Origin: Bacillota bacterium
Lineage (GTDB): Bacteria; Bacillota; Clostridia; Acetivibrionales; DTU013
Assembly (NCBI GenBank): GCA_023435745.1
Contig: JAEZMD010000016.1
Span: 62,001-126,000 of the forward strand
DNA length: 64,000 nucleotides
Direction: 5' to 3'
Below, piece by piece: positions 53,489 to 62,464 of this stretch. The translations under genes and the position numbers were made by a program. The notes below the pieces were generated by a model. That model saw only the letters and a program-made list of their open reading frames with translations. It did not search any database and had not been told where the DNA came from. Position 1 is the stretch's first letter. Each line of letters begins with the position of its first letter.

Positions 53489-55105
53489 ATGATAAGTACC
53501 ACCGGCATTTCCCTGAGGTTCGGGGATCGGGTATTATTTGAGGATGTCAGCATCAAGTTTACTCCTGGCAATTGTTACGGCCTGATTGGCGCAAACGGCT
53601 CCGGCAAGTCAACCTTTTTGAAGATCCTGTCCGGCGAAATTGAAGCCAACACCGGGGACGTCGTAATTGAACCCGGCAAGAGACTTGCCGTTTTAAAACA
53701 GAATCATTATGAATTTGATGAAGTTGACGTGATGAGGACGGTCATTATGGGGCATAAAAGACTGTGTGATATCATGGATGAAAAGGAATTGCTGTACAGC
53801 AAGACGGAATTTACAGAAGAGGACGGAATAAAGATTTCCGAGCTTGAGACGGAATTTTCTGAACTAAATGGCTGGGAAGCAGAATCTGAAGCCGCGACCC
53901 TGCTAAATGGCCTGGATATCGGGGAAGAGCTGCACCACAAGCGGATGGGTGATCTGGACGGCAATGTAAAAGTCAGAGTGCTGCTGGCACAGGCACTGTT
54001 CGGTTCGCCGGACATCCTTCTCATGGACGAACCCACCAACCATCTGGACGTAGCTTCCATCACCTGGCTGGAGAATTTTTTATACAATTTTGATAATACT
54101 GTTATTGTTGTCTCCCATGACAGACATTTTATGAATAAGGTCTGCACGCAGATTGCAGACATTGATTTTGGAAAAATCCAGTTATATGCCGGGAATTATG
54201 ATTTCTGGTATGAATCCAGCCAGTTGGCTCTCCAGCAGGCAAAGGACATGAACCGCAAGACGGAAGCGAAAATAAAGGAACTGCAGGAATTCATCCAGCG
54301 TTTCAGCGCTAATGCCTCCAAATCCAAGCAGGCCACCTCGCGCAAGAAGCAGCTGGAAAAACTTACGCTGGAGGATATCAGGCCTTCCTCCCGCAAGTAT
54401 CCCTTTGTTGATTTCAAGCCTGACCGTGAAGTGGGCAACGACCTTCTGGCTGTAAACGGTTTAACCAAAGCGGTCAATGGAACGAACGTGCTGAACAACC
54501 TCAGTTTTATAGTCAATAAGGGCGATAAGATCGCCTTTGTGGGGCCGAACGGACTTGAGAAAACCACTCTGTTCAAAATACTGATGGAAGAGCTCGAGGC
54601 GGACAGCGGCGGCTTCAAATGGGGTATTACTACCTCACAGGCCTACTTTCCGAAGGATAACTCCTCCTTTTTTGATGGTATGGATTTGACTCTGGTGGAA
54701 TGGCTCAGACAGTTTTCAAAGGATCAGGCTGAAACCTTTTTGCGGGGCTGGCTCGGAAGAATGCTCTTTTCCGGAGAGGAAGCGCTGAAAAAGGCAGCCG
54801 TCCTGTCAGGCGGCGAAAGGGTTCGCTGCATGCTGGCGAAAATGATGCTTTCCGGCGCCAATACCCTGCTGCTGGATGAACCAACGAACCATCTGGATCT
54901 TGAATCCATCACCGCATTAAACAACGGTTTGATCAATTTTAAGGGAACAATCCTTTTTGTATCCCATGACCATCAATTTGTTCAGACCATTGCCAACAGG
55001 ATCATGGAGATAACGCCAAAGGGTTTGATTGACAAGCAAATGACATACGACGAATATCTCGAAAATGAAGAAATACAGGCATTAAGAAAGGAAATGTATC
55101 GTTAG
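53489..55105 (+). CDS. ABC-F ATPase, YbiT/YkpA-like, with altered second Walker A
   Basis: 538 residues, two ATP-binding cassettes without membrane domain, joined by the ABC-F linker (about 240-310). NBD1 has LIGANGSGKST, a non-standard signature (MGDLDGNVKVRVLLAQAL instead of LSGGxxxR, as in YbiT relatives) and LLMDEPTNHLD. NBD2 has signature LSGGERVR and LLLDEPTNHLD, but its Walker A reads GPNGLEKTT: the glycine before the lysine is Glu357 (codon GAG at 54557-54559). That change should weaken ATP binding. ABC-F proteins act at the ribosome, resolving stalls or giving antibiotic protection. A second ABC-F gene follows with no gap. Confidence 0.92.
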   Translation: MISTTGISLRFGDRVLFEDVSIKFTPGNCYGLIGANGSGKSTFLKILSGEIEANTGDVVIEPGKRLAVLKQNHYEFDEVDVMRTVIMGHKRLCDIMDEKELLYSKTEFTEEDGIKISELETEFSELNGWEAESEAATLLNGLDIGEELHHKRMGDLDGNVKVRVLLAQALFGSPDILLMDEPTNHLDVASITWLENFLYNFDNTVIVVSHDRHFMNKVCTQIADIDFGKIQLYAGNYDFWYESSQLALQQAKDMNRKTEAKIKELQEFIQRFSANASKSKQATSRKKQLEKLTLEDIRPSSRKYPFVDFKPDREVGNDLLAVNGLTKAVNGTNVLNNLSFIVNKGDKIAFVGPNGLEKTTLFKILMEELEADSGGFKWGITTSQAYFPKDNSSFFDGMDLTLVEWLRQFSKDQAETFLRGWLGRMLFSGEEALKKAAVLSGGERVRCMLAKMMLSGANTLLLDEPTNHLDLESITALNNGLINFKGTILFVSHDHQFVQTIANRIMEITPKGLIDKQMTYDEYLENEEIQALRKEMYR

Positions 55106-56908
55106 GTGAACCTGTTATCCGCTGAAAAAATATCTAAAAGCTATAGTGAGAAAATACTGCTTGACCAGATCTCTCTAGGCATCAATGATGACGATAAAAT
55201 CGGTGTTATTGGGATCAATGGCGCCGGCAAGTCGACGCTTTTAAAGATCATTGCCGGTATCGAAGCCCCCGACGAAGGCAGGATCATTCGGGCAAATGGA
55301 CTGCGAACAGGATATTTGCCACAAAATCCCGTGTTTGAAGAAGATCTCTCAGTGCTGGAGCAGGTTTTAAAGGGTATCTCTCCTGATCTGCAGCAGATCA
55401 GAGAATATGAAGCCAAAAACATTCTCACCAGACTCGGTATCGTTGATTTTGACGCAAAGGTAGGTATTCTGTCCGGAGGTCAGAAAAAGAGGGTCGCCAT
55501 GGCTGCTGCATTGATCAATCCCGTTGATCTGCTGATTCTGGACGAGCCCACCAATCATATAGACAATACTACCGTGGACTGGCTGGAAAAGCTGCTGAAC
55601 AGCCGCTCAGGTGCGCTCCTGATGGTGACGCATGACAGATATTTTCTGGACAGGGTCTCAAACAGAACCATCGAATTAGACCGTGGAAGGCTTTTCAGTT
55701 ATCAGGCCAACTATAGCAAATTCCTTGAAATTAAAGCGGAAAGAGAAGAACTGGAAGCAGCCTCCGAAAGGAAACGGCAGAATTTTTTCCGGCAGGAATT
55801 GGAATGGATCAGACGAGGTGCGCAGGCCCGGTCCACAAAGCAAAAATTCAGGGTGGAACGGTTTTCTAAGCTGAAGGAGGAACAATCCCTGACAGCCTCT
55901 GAAAACATTGAAATACAGACTGCTTCCACTCGTCTGGGTAAGAAGACAATTGAACTGTCCCATGTGAGTAAAAAATACGATGACAGAGAGCTCATTCATG
56001 ATTTCAGCTATATCCTTCTGCGAGATGACAGGATCGGGATAATCGGGCCCAACGGCGCCGGAAAGTCCACTCTGCTTAAGCTGATTGCCGGAAGACTGGA
56101 GCCCGACACAGGCTTGGTGACGGCAGGTGAAACTATCAGGATTGGCTGCTTTACCCAGGAAAATGATGAGTTGGATGAAAACATGAGAGTCATCGAATAC
56201 ATCAGGGATGAAGCAGAATACGTCACCACCTCAGACGGTACGATATCTGCTTCGCAGATGCTGGAAAGATTCCTGTTCCCTCCTGCCGTCCAGTGGACGC
56301 CCATATCAAAATTATCCGGGGGAGAAAAGAGAAGGCTCTACCTGCTGCGTATTCTGATGAGTGCGCCGAATGTGCTGCTTTTGGACGAGCCCACCAATGA
56401 TCTGGACATTAGTACGCTTACTATTCTGGAGAGCTATCTGGATGGGTTTCAGGGGGCTGTAATCACCGTCTCCCATGACAGATATTTTCTGGACAGGACC
56501 GCTGAAAAAATTTTTGCACTGGACGGCAACGGTGCAATAGACCGATACGAAGGCAACTATTCCTATTACGCCGAAACAGTACGGCAAAGCAGAGAGGCAT
56601 TGAGCCCGGCAAATGCGAAGTATAAGGAGAATACGCAGGCCGGCGAAGGTGCACAGACTAAAAAAGACCGTCCTCTTAAGTTTACCTATAAGGAACAGAA
56701 GGAATATGAGCTGATAGACGGCCTGATAGCCGGTCTGGAAAGTGAAATCAGCGAAACAAACATCCGGATTGACGAAGCTGCCGCTGACTTCGTAATGCTT
56801 CAGGAACTATTAGCTGTTAAGGCAGAGCTGGAAAACCGGCTGGAGGAGGCCATGGAACGCTGGGTTTATCTCAACGATCTTGCCGATACGATCAGCAAAA
56901 AGCAATAA
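55106..56908 (+). CDS. ABC-F ATPase, Uup-like with C-terminal coiled coil
   Basis: 600 residues from GTG 55106, which directly abuts the previous stop. Both cassettes are intact: GINGAGKST, LSGGQKKRVAM and LILDEPTNHID in the first; GPNGAGKST, LSGGEKRRL and LLLDEPTNDLD in the second. The linker around 225-290 is basic and helical. Residues about 530-600 form a C-terminal coiled coil, a mark of the Uup/EttA-related group that binds nucleic acid. It should act on ribosomes. Tandem ABC-F genes of different subtypes are unusual; their coupling suggests linked or joint use. Confidence 0.92.
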   Translation: MNLLSAEKISKSYSEKILLDQISLGINDDDKIGVIGINGAGKSTLLKIIAGIEAPDEGRIIRANGLRTGYLPQNPVFEEDLSVLEQVLKGISPDLQQIREYEAKNILTRLGIVDFDAKVGILSGGQKKRVAMAAALINPVDLLILDEPTNHIDNTTVDWLEKLLNSRSGALLMVTHDRYFLDRVSNRTIELDRGRLFSYQANYSKFLEIKAEREELEAASERKRQNFFRQELEWIRRGAQARSTKQKFRVERFSKLKEEQSLTASENIEIQTASTRLGKKTIELSHVSKKYDDRELIHDFSYILLRDDRIGIIGPNGAGKSTLLKLIAGRLEPDTGLVTAGETIRIGCFTQENDELDENMRVIEYIRDEAEYVTTSDGTISASQMLERFLFPPAVQWTPISKLSGGEKRRLYLLRILMSAPNVLLLDEPTNDLDISTLTILESYLDGFQGAVITVSHDRYFLDRTAEKIFALDGNGAIDRYEGNYSYYAETVRQSREALSPANAKYKENTQAGEGAQTKKDRPLKFTYKEQKEYELIDGLIAGLESEISETNIRIDEAAADFVMLQELLAVKAELENRLEEAMERWVYLNDLADTISKKQ

Positions 56909-58336
56909 TCAAGATGGGTGCGCTACACATAACCCTGATATCCCTGCCTTATCCGAAGCATTACCTGCAAAGTCAAACGCCTGAACCTCAAACACATCAG
57001 TCTCCCAGAATTGAATCTCCTCCAGAATAACCGAAGTCGCCGGGCCTTCAACTGTTTCAGGGCTGCTGGCTCTCAGCGCTTGAATTTTGGCTATCTGACG
57101 GCCGTTTCTGAATATGTAATACCCGCAGACGCCCATGTTATCCGATGAAGGCTCCCATGAAATCTGAAGCCGTCCGTCCTGCAAAAATTCCCCCGTTAGC
57201 CCTTCCGGGGCCGATGGCGGGATTTTATCAAGGACTCCGCTATTGACATAATCAGTATATGTCTGATGAAATCCCGGTACAATCACATTAGGGCTATAAT
57301 AATGGCTGTATGCAAAAGTGACCCAGTCGTCCACATAGGGGCTGACATCATTCATCTGCCGTATGACCCGATTGAGCGGAGCACTGGTCCAATCTCTGAT
57401 ATCGTAGGTTTCCGTATTAGCCCAGAACCTCAGACCGGGGACTGTATCCACAGCCTTACGCAGCTGTGCAAACCACCTGGTATAATTATCAATCGTCAGT
57501 TTCCGCGATCCGATACAGTCCTGCGGAGAAAAAATGTCTCCTGCCTTCAGCCCCGAATTAGCAAAAACAAATTCCCACATCCGTCCATACCATTCCGGCG
57601 TACCAAGCCGCCAATCCATATAGGGCGAAAGCATAAAAGGCAGGCGGATCCCTGAGGCTTCCATGAAATCAGTCTGAGCTTTTATGGCATCTGCAAGAAT
57701 TTGTCTTGGGTCCAACGAGCCCCTGTTTTTAAAATAGAGATCATCCACTTCCCAGCACCAGTACCACCCATACAGGGTATCTCCATATACCGGCCGGTAC
57801 AAGCTCCAAAGCTCCTGCGCCACCATATTGCCTTCCCAAACCCTCTCCTGGAGCCAACTGCTATTGTTATTTTTCAACCACCATTCGTCGCTGAAATTTA
57901 AACCGAGAAAAACCTTGAGGCCATATTTTGAAGCGCTCTTCAGGCATGCATCCACCACATCGGGGTAATCGCGGCCATTTTCGCCCTTCATCATTTCAAA
58001 GCCCTTTTGCTGTGTCGGATAAATGGTATGTACCTTCTTCTGTCTGGTAGCCTCATCGTTCCTTAGAAATGCAGTCGGCGCAAGAATGATATACTTCATC
58101 CCCACCTCCCTCAGAATCTGACACTCGCTATCCCATATCTCATCAGTCCAATGCTCTGTCATCCACCACTGGATAAAGGTCCCATTAGCGATTGGATGGG
58201 AAGTGGTCTGCGAATGTGACAAATCTGAGGCAATATAAGCCGTCTTAACCTGTCTGGTGTTTTTTTTCGGTAGAAATCCCGGCAACATAATAATAAAAAC
58301 AAAAGTAAAACAAAAGACAAGCCCTCTCCGTTTCAT
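56909..58336 (-). CDS. Secreted DUF4434 glycosidase-like protein with C-terminal fibronectin-III-like domain
   Basis: 475 residues. A signal peptide (1-23) precedes the mature part. Residues 45-355 form a TIM-barrel-like DUF4434 domain (GTFIQWWMTEHWT, FLGLNFSDEWW, GWYWCWEVDD, FWANTETYDI), resembling glycoside hydrolases. Residues 370-460 are a fibronectin-III-like module (PSAPEGLTGEFLQDGRLQISWEP). GAGGG lies six bases before ATG 58336. Substrate and activity are not established; Glu in CWEVDD and in NTETYD are candidate catalytic acids. It converges on the ABC-F gene with no gap. Confidence 0.75.
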   Translation of the reverse strand: MKRRGLVFCFTFVFIIMLPGFLPKKNTRQVKTAYIASDLSHSQTTSHPIANGTFIQWWMTEHWTDEIWDSECQILREVGMKYIILAPTAFLRNDEATRQKKVHTIYPTQQKGFEMMKGENGRDYPDVVDACLKSASKYGLKVFLGLNFSDEWWLKNNNSSWLQERVWEGNMVAQELWSLYRPVYGDTLYGWYWCWEVDDLYFKNRGSLDPRQILADAIKAQTDFMEASGIRLPFMLSPYMDWRLGTPEWYGRMWEFVFANSGLKAGDIFSPQDCIGSRKLTIDNYTRWFAQLRKAVDTVPGLRFWANTETYDIRDWTSAPLNRVIRQMNDVSPYVDDWVTFAYSHYYSPNVIVPGFHQTYTDYVNSGVLDKIPPSAPEGLTGEFLQDGRLQISWEPSSDNMGVCGYYIFRNGRQIAKIQALRASSPETVEGPATSVILEEIQFWETDVFEVQAFDFAGNASDKAGISGLCVAHPS

Positions 58337-58567
58337 GAGAATCCCTCATTTGTAAATGATTATATTGGTAATCAGGTACTTACTGAAACGCTTTTAATAT
58401 TGGTTTACATAATCTTTACTCAATTATATTATGCTTTATCGCGAATGTGTGTGCAAGATCTCGAACGCGCTCGCAAGCTCTTGTTTCTGTTATTGTACAA
58501 TAGTTCAAAAAAGTTAGGTCTGAACAGTAACTTGGATAATCCTCAGGCAGAAACCTTGGAATGATCT

Positions 58568-60703
58568 TCAACGAATCTGCATAGAAGATGAAACGCCGGT
58601 AAAATATTTGATAGCTTCCTCCGGCGGAAGAGGGGGGCCGAACAGGAAGCCCTGATACTCACTGCAGCCGAGAGTCTTCAGCAGCTCATACTGCGGCGTC
58701 TCCTCCACATATTCGGCGATAACCTTTATATTCATTGAGTTGCACAGATAAACCATTGAAGAGACAATATCCTGACAGTTTTTGTCCTTTAGGATGTCCC
58801 TTGTAATCGAACCGTCTATTTTTATTGTATCGATATTGCAATGTCTTATATAGAGCAATGAAGTATAGCCCATTCCAAAATCATCCATCGCCAGCTTGAT
58901 ACCATGAGTTTTCAGCGTACTTATATTGAGCTTTGTTTCCGCATCAAGGTCCATGACGATGTTTTCTGTTATTTCAAGCTCAATGTCGCTTGCGCGAACA
59001 CCGTACTCACTGATATACTGCTTGAGGGTATCAGCCAGAGTCGTATCCTGCATTTGTGTCGGCGAGATATTGATCGACATGCGTATCCCGTGCAATCCCT
59101 GCTTATTCCATTCGGCAAGCTGACGGCAGGCATTCCTGATGACCCATCTGCCAAGATCATTCATACTGCCGGCCTCCTCGGCAATGGTGGTGACAACAAG
59201 CGGCGGAACGCGTCCGAATGTCTTATGCGACCATCTTAAAAGAGCTTCAAAACCTATAATTCCGTCCTCATCATCCATCAGCGGCTGATATTCCAGTGTG
59301 AATTCATTATTTTTTATAGCCTCTTCGATATCTTTCGCCAGCTTAATGGCCAAATAGCCCAGTGAATCATTTCTGCGCATCAGGGAGAGCTTTATACCAT
59401 ATTGCTTCTCGCCAATGAGCTGTATGAGCTTTTCATATGTCAGATTCAAATTTGTTTTGATCTGCTTTTCATGAAGCCTGACGAACGGCATATAAATTAG
59501 TGTTCCAACTACGATATCAAAAAGCTGCAGCAAGATTCCCTTTATACTGCCACAGGCCAGATATGCATTAATCAAAGGAGGCGCCTCCCAGATAACCTGA
59601 GTTGAAACACGAGGCACAAGACCCAGTGAAATTGCCAGATAGGATATGAGCAGCATGACAACCGGAGTTAGTAAAAAAGGAACGAACATGATGGGGTTTA
59701 ATATAATTGGCAAGCCGAAAATCACAATTTCATTGATATTGAATAAAGCCGGTAAAAAAGAAATTTTAGCGAGCCCTACGGTATTTGTTCTGCGCGACGT
59801 GATGAAAATCGCGATCAGCAGGCATAGCGTCGCTCCCGAACCTCCGATCAGCGCAAATACATCAATGAACGTCTTTATCAGCGCATCCGCCTGCATAGTT
59901 TCAGAGGCAGAAACCAGCAGATTTGTCATATCCTCCGGAAGATTCGGCAGCAGTTCGTTAAATATGGGGATCAATGCCATATTTCCATGAATACCAAAAA
60001 ACCACAAGACTTGCACCATCATTATCAGTATGATCAGCTCAAGGAACGAGTTTGTGGTCAGCTCAAACAATTTATAGATCGAACTATACAATATTTCACT
60101 GGCATTTCTAAAACCTGCCCTCACGATAACAAGTCCGATAGTATAGAAAAATAAGACGGTAATAAGCGCAGGGATAATTGCCAATATAACCTGTGGAATA
60201 ACAGGGTCCGCATCCAGTCTTATGTAACCGAATCCTTTGCGCATATGTCTGTAGAAAAAAATAAACAGCTTTGTTGATAATATACTTGTCAGAATTGCAA
60301 GAAAAATCGCTTCATACCCCATTGAAAACGTCAAAACTTCATCGGTGACTTCAAATGTCAAAGCAAAAAAACTCATCAAACTCACTACCGTTGGAATAAC
60401 AGGGGTAATCGGGGCAATGTCCCCAATTGTTTCCGCGGACAGCAGAGTATGGCTGATCGTAACCACAAGTGCAACTGCAATAATTGCGCCCGAGATGGCA
60501 ATAATTCCGTCAAATACCTGGATCCAGCCCGTCCCGAATTTGTCGGTCATAAATTTCTGATAAGCCTGGATTGGAAGATTGGTCATATATTGAGCGAGAG
60601 AACTGATAATAATCAATGGAAATAAGAGCATCAGCCCTTTTCTGACCACATTTATATACTTACTGTTATGTACTATTCTTGAGATATCAACAATATTTCG
60701 CAC
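58568..60703 (-). CDS. PTS EIIC-like membrane domain fused to an active-looking EAL phosphodiesterase
   Basis: 711 residues from GTG 60703 (AGGAG upstream). Residues 15-420 are a sugar-PTS EIIC fold of the lactose/cellobiose type: about ten helices, WFFGIHGN near 235 and NINEIVIFGLPIILNP near 335. No EIIA or EIIB domain is present. Residues 455-700 are an EAL domain with all key parts: GFEALLRW, SINIS, LEITEN, MDDFGMGY, IKIDGSI, IAEYVEE. It should hydrolyse cyclic di-GMP, with the permease-like part sensing or transporting a disaccharide. The gene lies downstream of the MurE-like gene, probably in a separate unit. It is the only intact EAL domain in the window. Confidence 0.93.
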   Translation of the reverse strand: MRNIVDISRIVHNSKYINVVRKGLMLLFPLIIISSLAQYMTNLPIQAYQKFMTDKFGTGWIQVFDGIIAISGAIIAVALVVTISHTLLSAETIGDIAPITPVIPTVVSLMSFFALTFEVTDEVLTFSMGYEAIFLAILTSILSTKLFIFFYRHMRKGFGYIRLDADPVIPQVILAIIPALITVLFFYTIGLVIVRAGFRNASEILYSSIYKLFELTTNSFLELIILIMMVQVLWFFGIHGNMALIPIFNELLPNLPEDMTNLLVSASETMQADALIKTFIDVFALIGGSGATLCLLIAIFITSRRTNTVGLAKISFLPALFNINEIVIFGLPIILNPIMFVPFLLTPVVMLLISYLAISLGLVPRVSTQVIWEAPPLINAYLACGSIKGILLQLFDIVVGTLIYMPFVRLHEKQIKTNLNLTYEKLIQLIGEKQYGIKLSLMRRNDSLGYLAIKLAKDIEEAIKNNEFTLEYQPLMDDEDGIIGFEALLRWSHKTFGRVPPLVVTTIAEEAGSMNDLGRWVIRNACRQLAEWNKQGLHGIRMSINISPTQMQDTTLADTLKQYISEYGVRASDIELEITENIVMDLDAETKLNISTLKTHGIKLAMDDFGMGYTSLLYIRHCNIDTIKIDGSITRDILKDKNCQDIVSSMVYLCNSMNIKVIAEYVEETPQYELLKTLGCSEYQGFLFGPPLPPEEAIKYFTGVSSSMQIR

Positions 60704-60808
60704 AGTACGAATTACTCCTATATGTGTAATTACTTACTGTGTTATTCTACGTTTGTCAATAAATATCCTTTAAATAATCAACATATTTCGCCAATAAATA
60801 TTATTTTT

Positions 60809-62329
60809 TTACATAATATGTCCTAATGCGTCTTCCAGCTCAGCAAGAAATCTGACTGTCAATTCCACATCGGACGGTACAGTAACATACTCCTTCCCGT
60901 ATTTTTGACGGGTTTCTCCGCCTTTTCCGGTAATCAGTATCACCGTGCCCGGATCTGATGACAAAATGGCCGCTTTGACGGCTTCTTCCCTGTCGTCGAT
61001 CAATTCGCAGTTCTGATTATTCTCATGGACATACCGTGCAATGTCTTCACTGATTTCCCTGACGTTCTCAACTCCGGGATCCTCTGCGGTGAGAAACACC
61101 TTGTCAGAATGCAGGCCGGCCAACAGCCCAAGATCCTTTCTCCGAAGGTATGCCTTGCCGCCTGGACATCCGAAAACGGTATAAATCTTCATGCCCGGGA
61201 ACTCGGTTCTGACTGTTTCATAAAGCTTGGTGAAGCTTAACTTATTGTGTGCATAATCTACGATGACAACCCTATCTCTGCTCTTATTTGCATAGATCTC
61301 CATCCTGCCGCTGGAACGGGCCTTCCGAAGGCCGGCGCGGATATTATGCTCCGGTATCCTGAGCACATATGCCACAGCAATAGCGGCTAATGCGTTTTCC
61401 ACATTGAAGAGTCCGGGCATTGTAAGAACAAACTCACTGTCAAACCTGTCGCATCTCACATGAAAATGCGTGTCAAACCCCACCTTTTTTATGTTGCTGC
61501 CAAATATCTCAGCCTCCTGCTTCGTCCCGAAGGTAAGTACTTTTTCTGCATCCGCAGCCGCCTCTATGATTTTCGGAAGCCTGTCCGAATCCAGATTGAT
61601 ACAGGCCGTTTTACATTGCTTGAACAGTGTCAGCTTTGCGGTAAAATAGTCCTCCATATCACTATGTTCAATGGGACTGATATGGTCCTCGGAAATGTTG
61701 AGGAACACACCGGCATCGAATTCGACACCGTGCAGGCGGCCATACTTCAATGCCTGGCTGGAAGCCTCCATTACCATATACTGTATACCGCTGCTCACCG
61801 CGTTTGAGAAATGCATCTGAAGCTCCAGCGATTCAGGTGTTGTCAGGTGAGATTCCTCGCTGATTACACCGTCATATGTATTGATGGAGGAAATGATTCC
61901 GGCCTCAGGCTTGTCCCGTTCACGCAGGTATTCATCCAATATATACTTTACATAGTAGGCTGTGGTAGATTTACCCTTGGTACCGGTAATGCCAATCAAT
62001 TTAAGCTTTTGTGCAGGATAGTTGTAGTAAGTGGCCGCTATCAGCGCCAGCGCCTGTTTCACATCGCTTACAATAATACAGGGGATATTCCGGCTATATT
62101 CCTTCTCACTGATATATGCGATCGCGCCGTTCTGTGCGGCCGCTTCCAGATAGGCCTCCCTGAAACCGGCCCCTTTACATACAAACAATGTGTTCTGAGC
62201 TACTTTATTAGAATCATAGGCGACGTTGCCGACTACCTTTAGCCCGGTGTCACGGGTGCACTTGTGATATAGCAGCAGTTTCTTCTGCTGCAGCTTTTCC
62301 ATATATTCTTCCAGTGCGTATCTTTCCAT
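60809..62329 (-). CDS. MurE-type UDP-MurNAc-tripeptide ligase with non-canonical specificity motif
   Basis: 506 residues. ATP site ITGTKGKSTTAYY near residue 115, carbamylated-lysine region MEDYFTAKLTLF near 230, and VDYAHNKLSFTKLYE near 355 place it in MurE. Where meso-diaminopimelate enzymes have DNPR, this one has AEDPGVENVRE, closer to the Gram-positive lysine-type layout. It may therefore add another diamino acid or act on a different substrate. Classical murE sits in the division cluster with mraY and murF, which is absent here. Instead the gene follows a CapA-VanX fusion, so it is probably a specialised paralogue. Confidence 0.85.
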   Translation of the reverse strand: MERYALEEYMEKLQQKKLLLYHKCTRDTGLKVVGNVAYDSNKVAQNTLFVCKGAGFREAYLEAAAQNGAIAYISEKEYSRNIPCIIVSDVKQALALIAATYYNYPAQKLKLIGITGTKGKSTTAYYVKYILDEYLRERDKPEAGIISSINTYDGVISEESHLTTPESLELQMHFSNAVSSGIQYMVMEASSQALKYGRLHGVEFDAGVFLNISEDHISPIEHSDMEDYFTAKLTLFKQCKTACINLDSDRLPKIIEAAADAEKVLTFGTKQEAEIFGSNIKKVGFDTHFHVRCDRFDSEFVLTMPGLFNVENALAAIAVAYVLRIPEHNIRAGLRKARSSGRMEIYANKSRDRVVIVDYAHNKLSFTKLYETVRTEFPGMKIYTVFGCPGGKAYLRRKDLGLLAGLHSDKVFLTAEDPGVENVREISEDIARYVHENNQNCELIDDREEAVKAAILSSDPGTVILITGKGGETRQKYGKEYVTVPSDVELTVRFLAELEDALGHIM

Positions 62330-62464
62330 CTTTGCCTCTCATTCGCATACCTTATGAATTCAGGGCCGCTGCCCCCATCATGACTGCCGGTAAGGCTAAC
62401 TCCCCATCAGGGTCATATTAACCTCAAACCGGGCTTTCCCAATTTTCACTCGACCATATCAATC

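Noticed and set aside
58370..58400. Catabolite-responsive element near the DUF4434 promoter
   Set aside because: The TGAAACGCTTTTAA stretch is one base short of the cre spacing and lacks the final CA.
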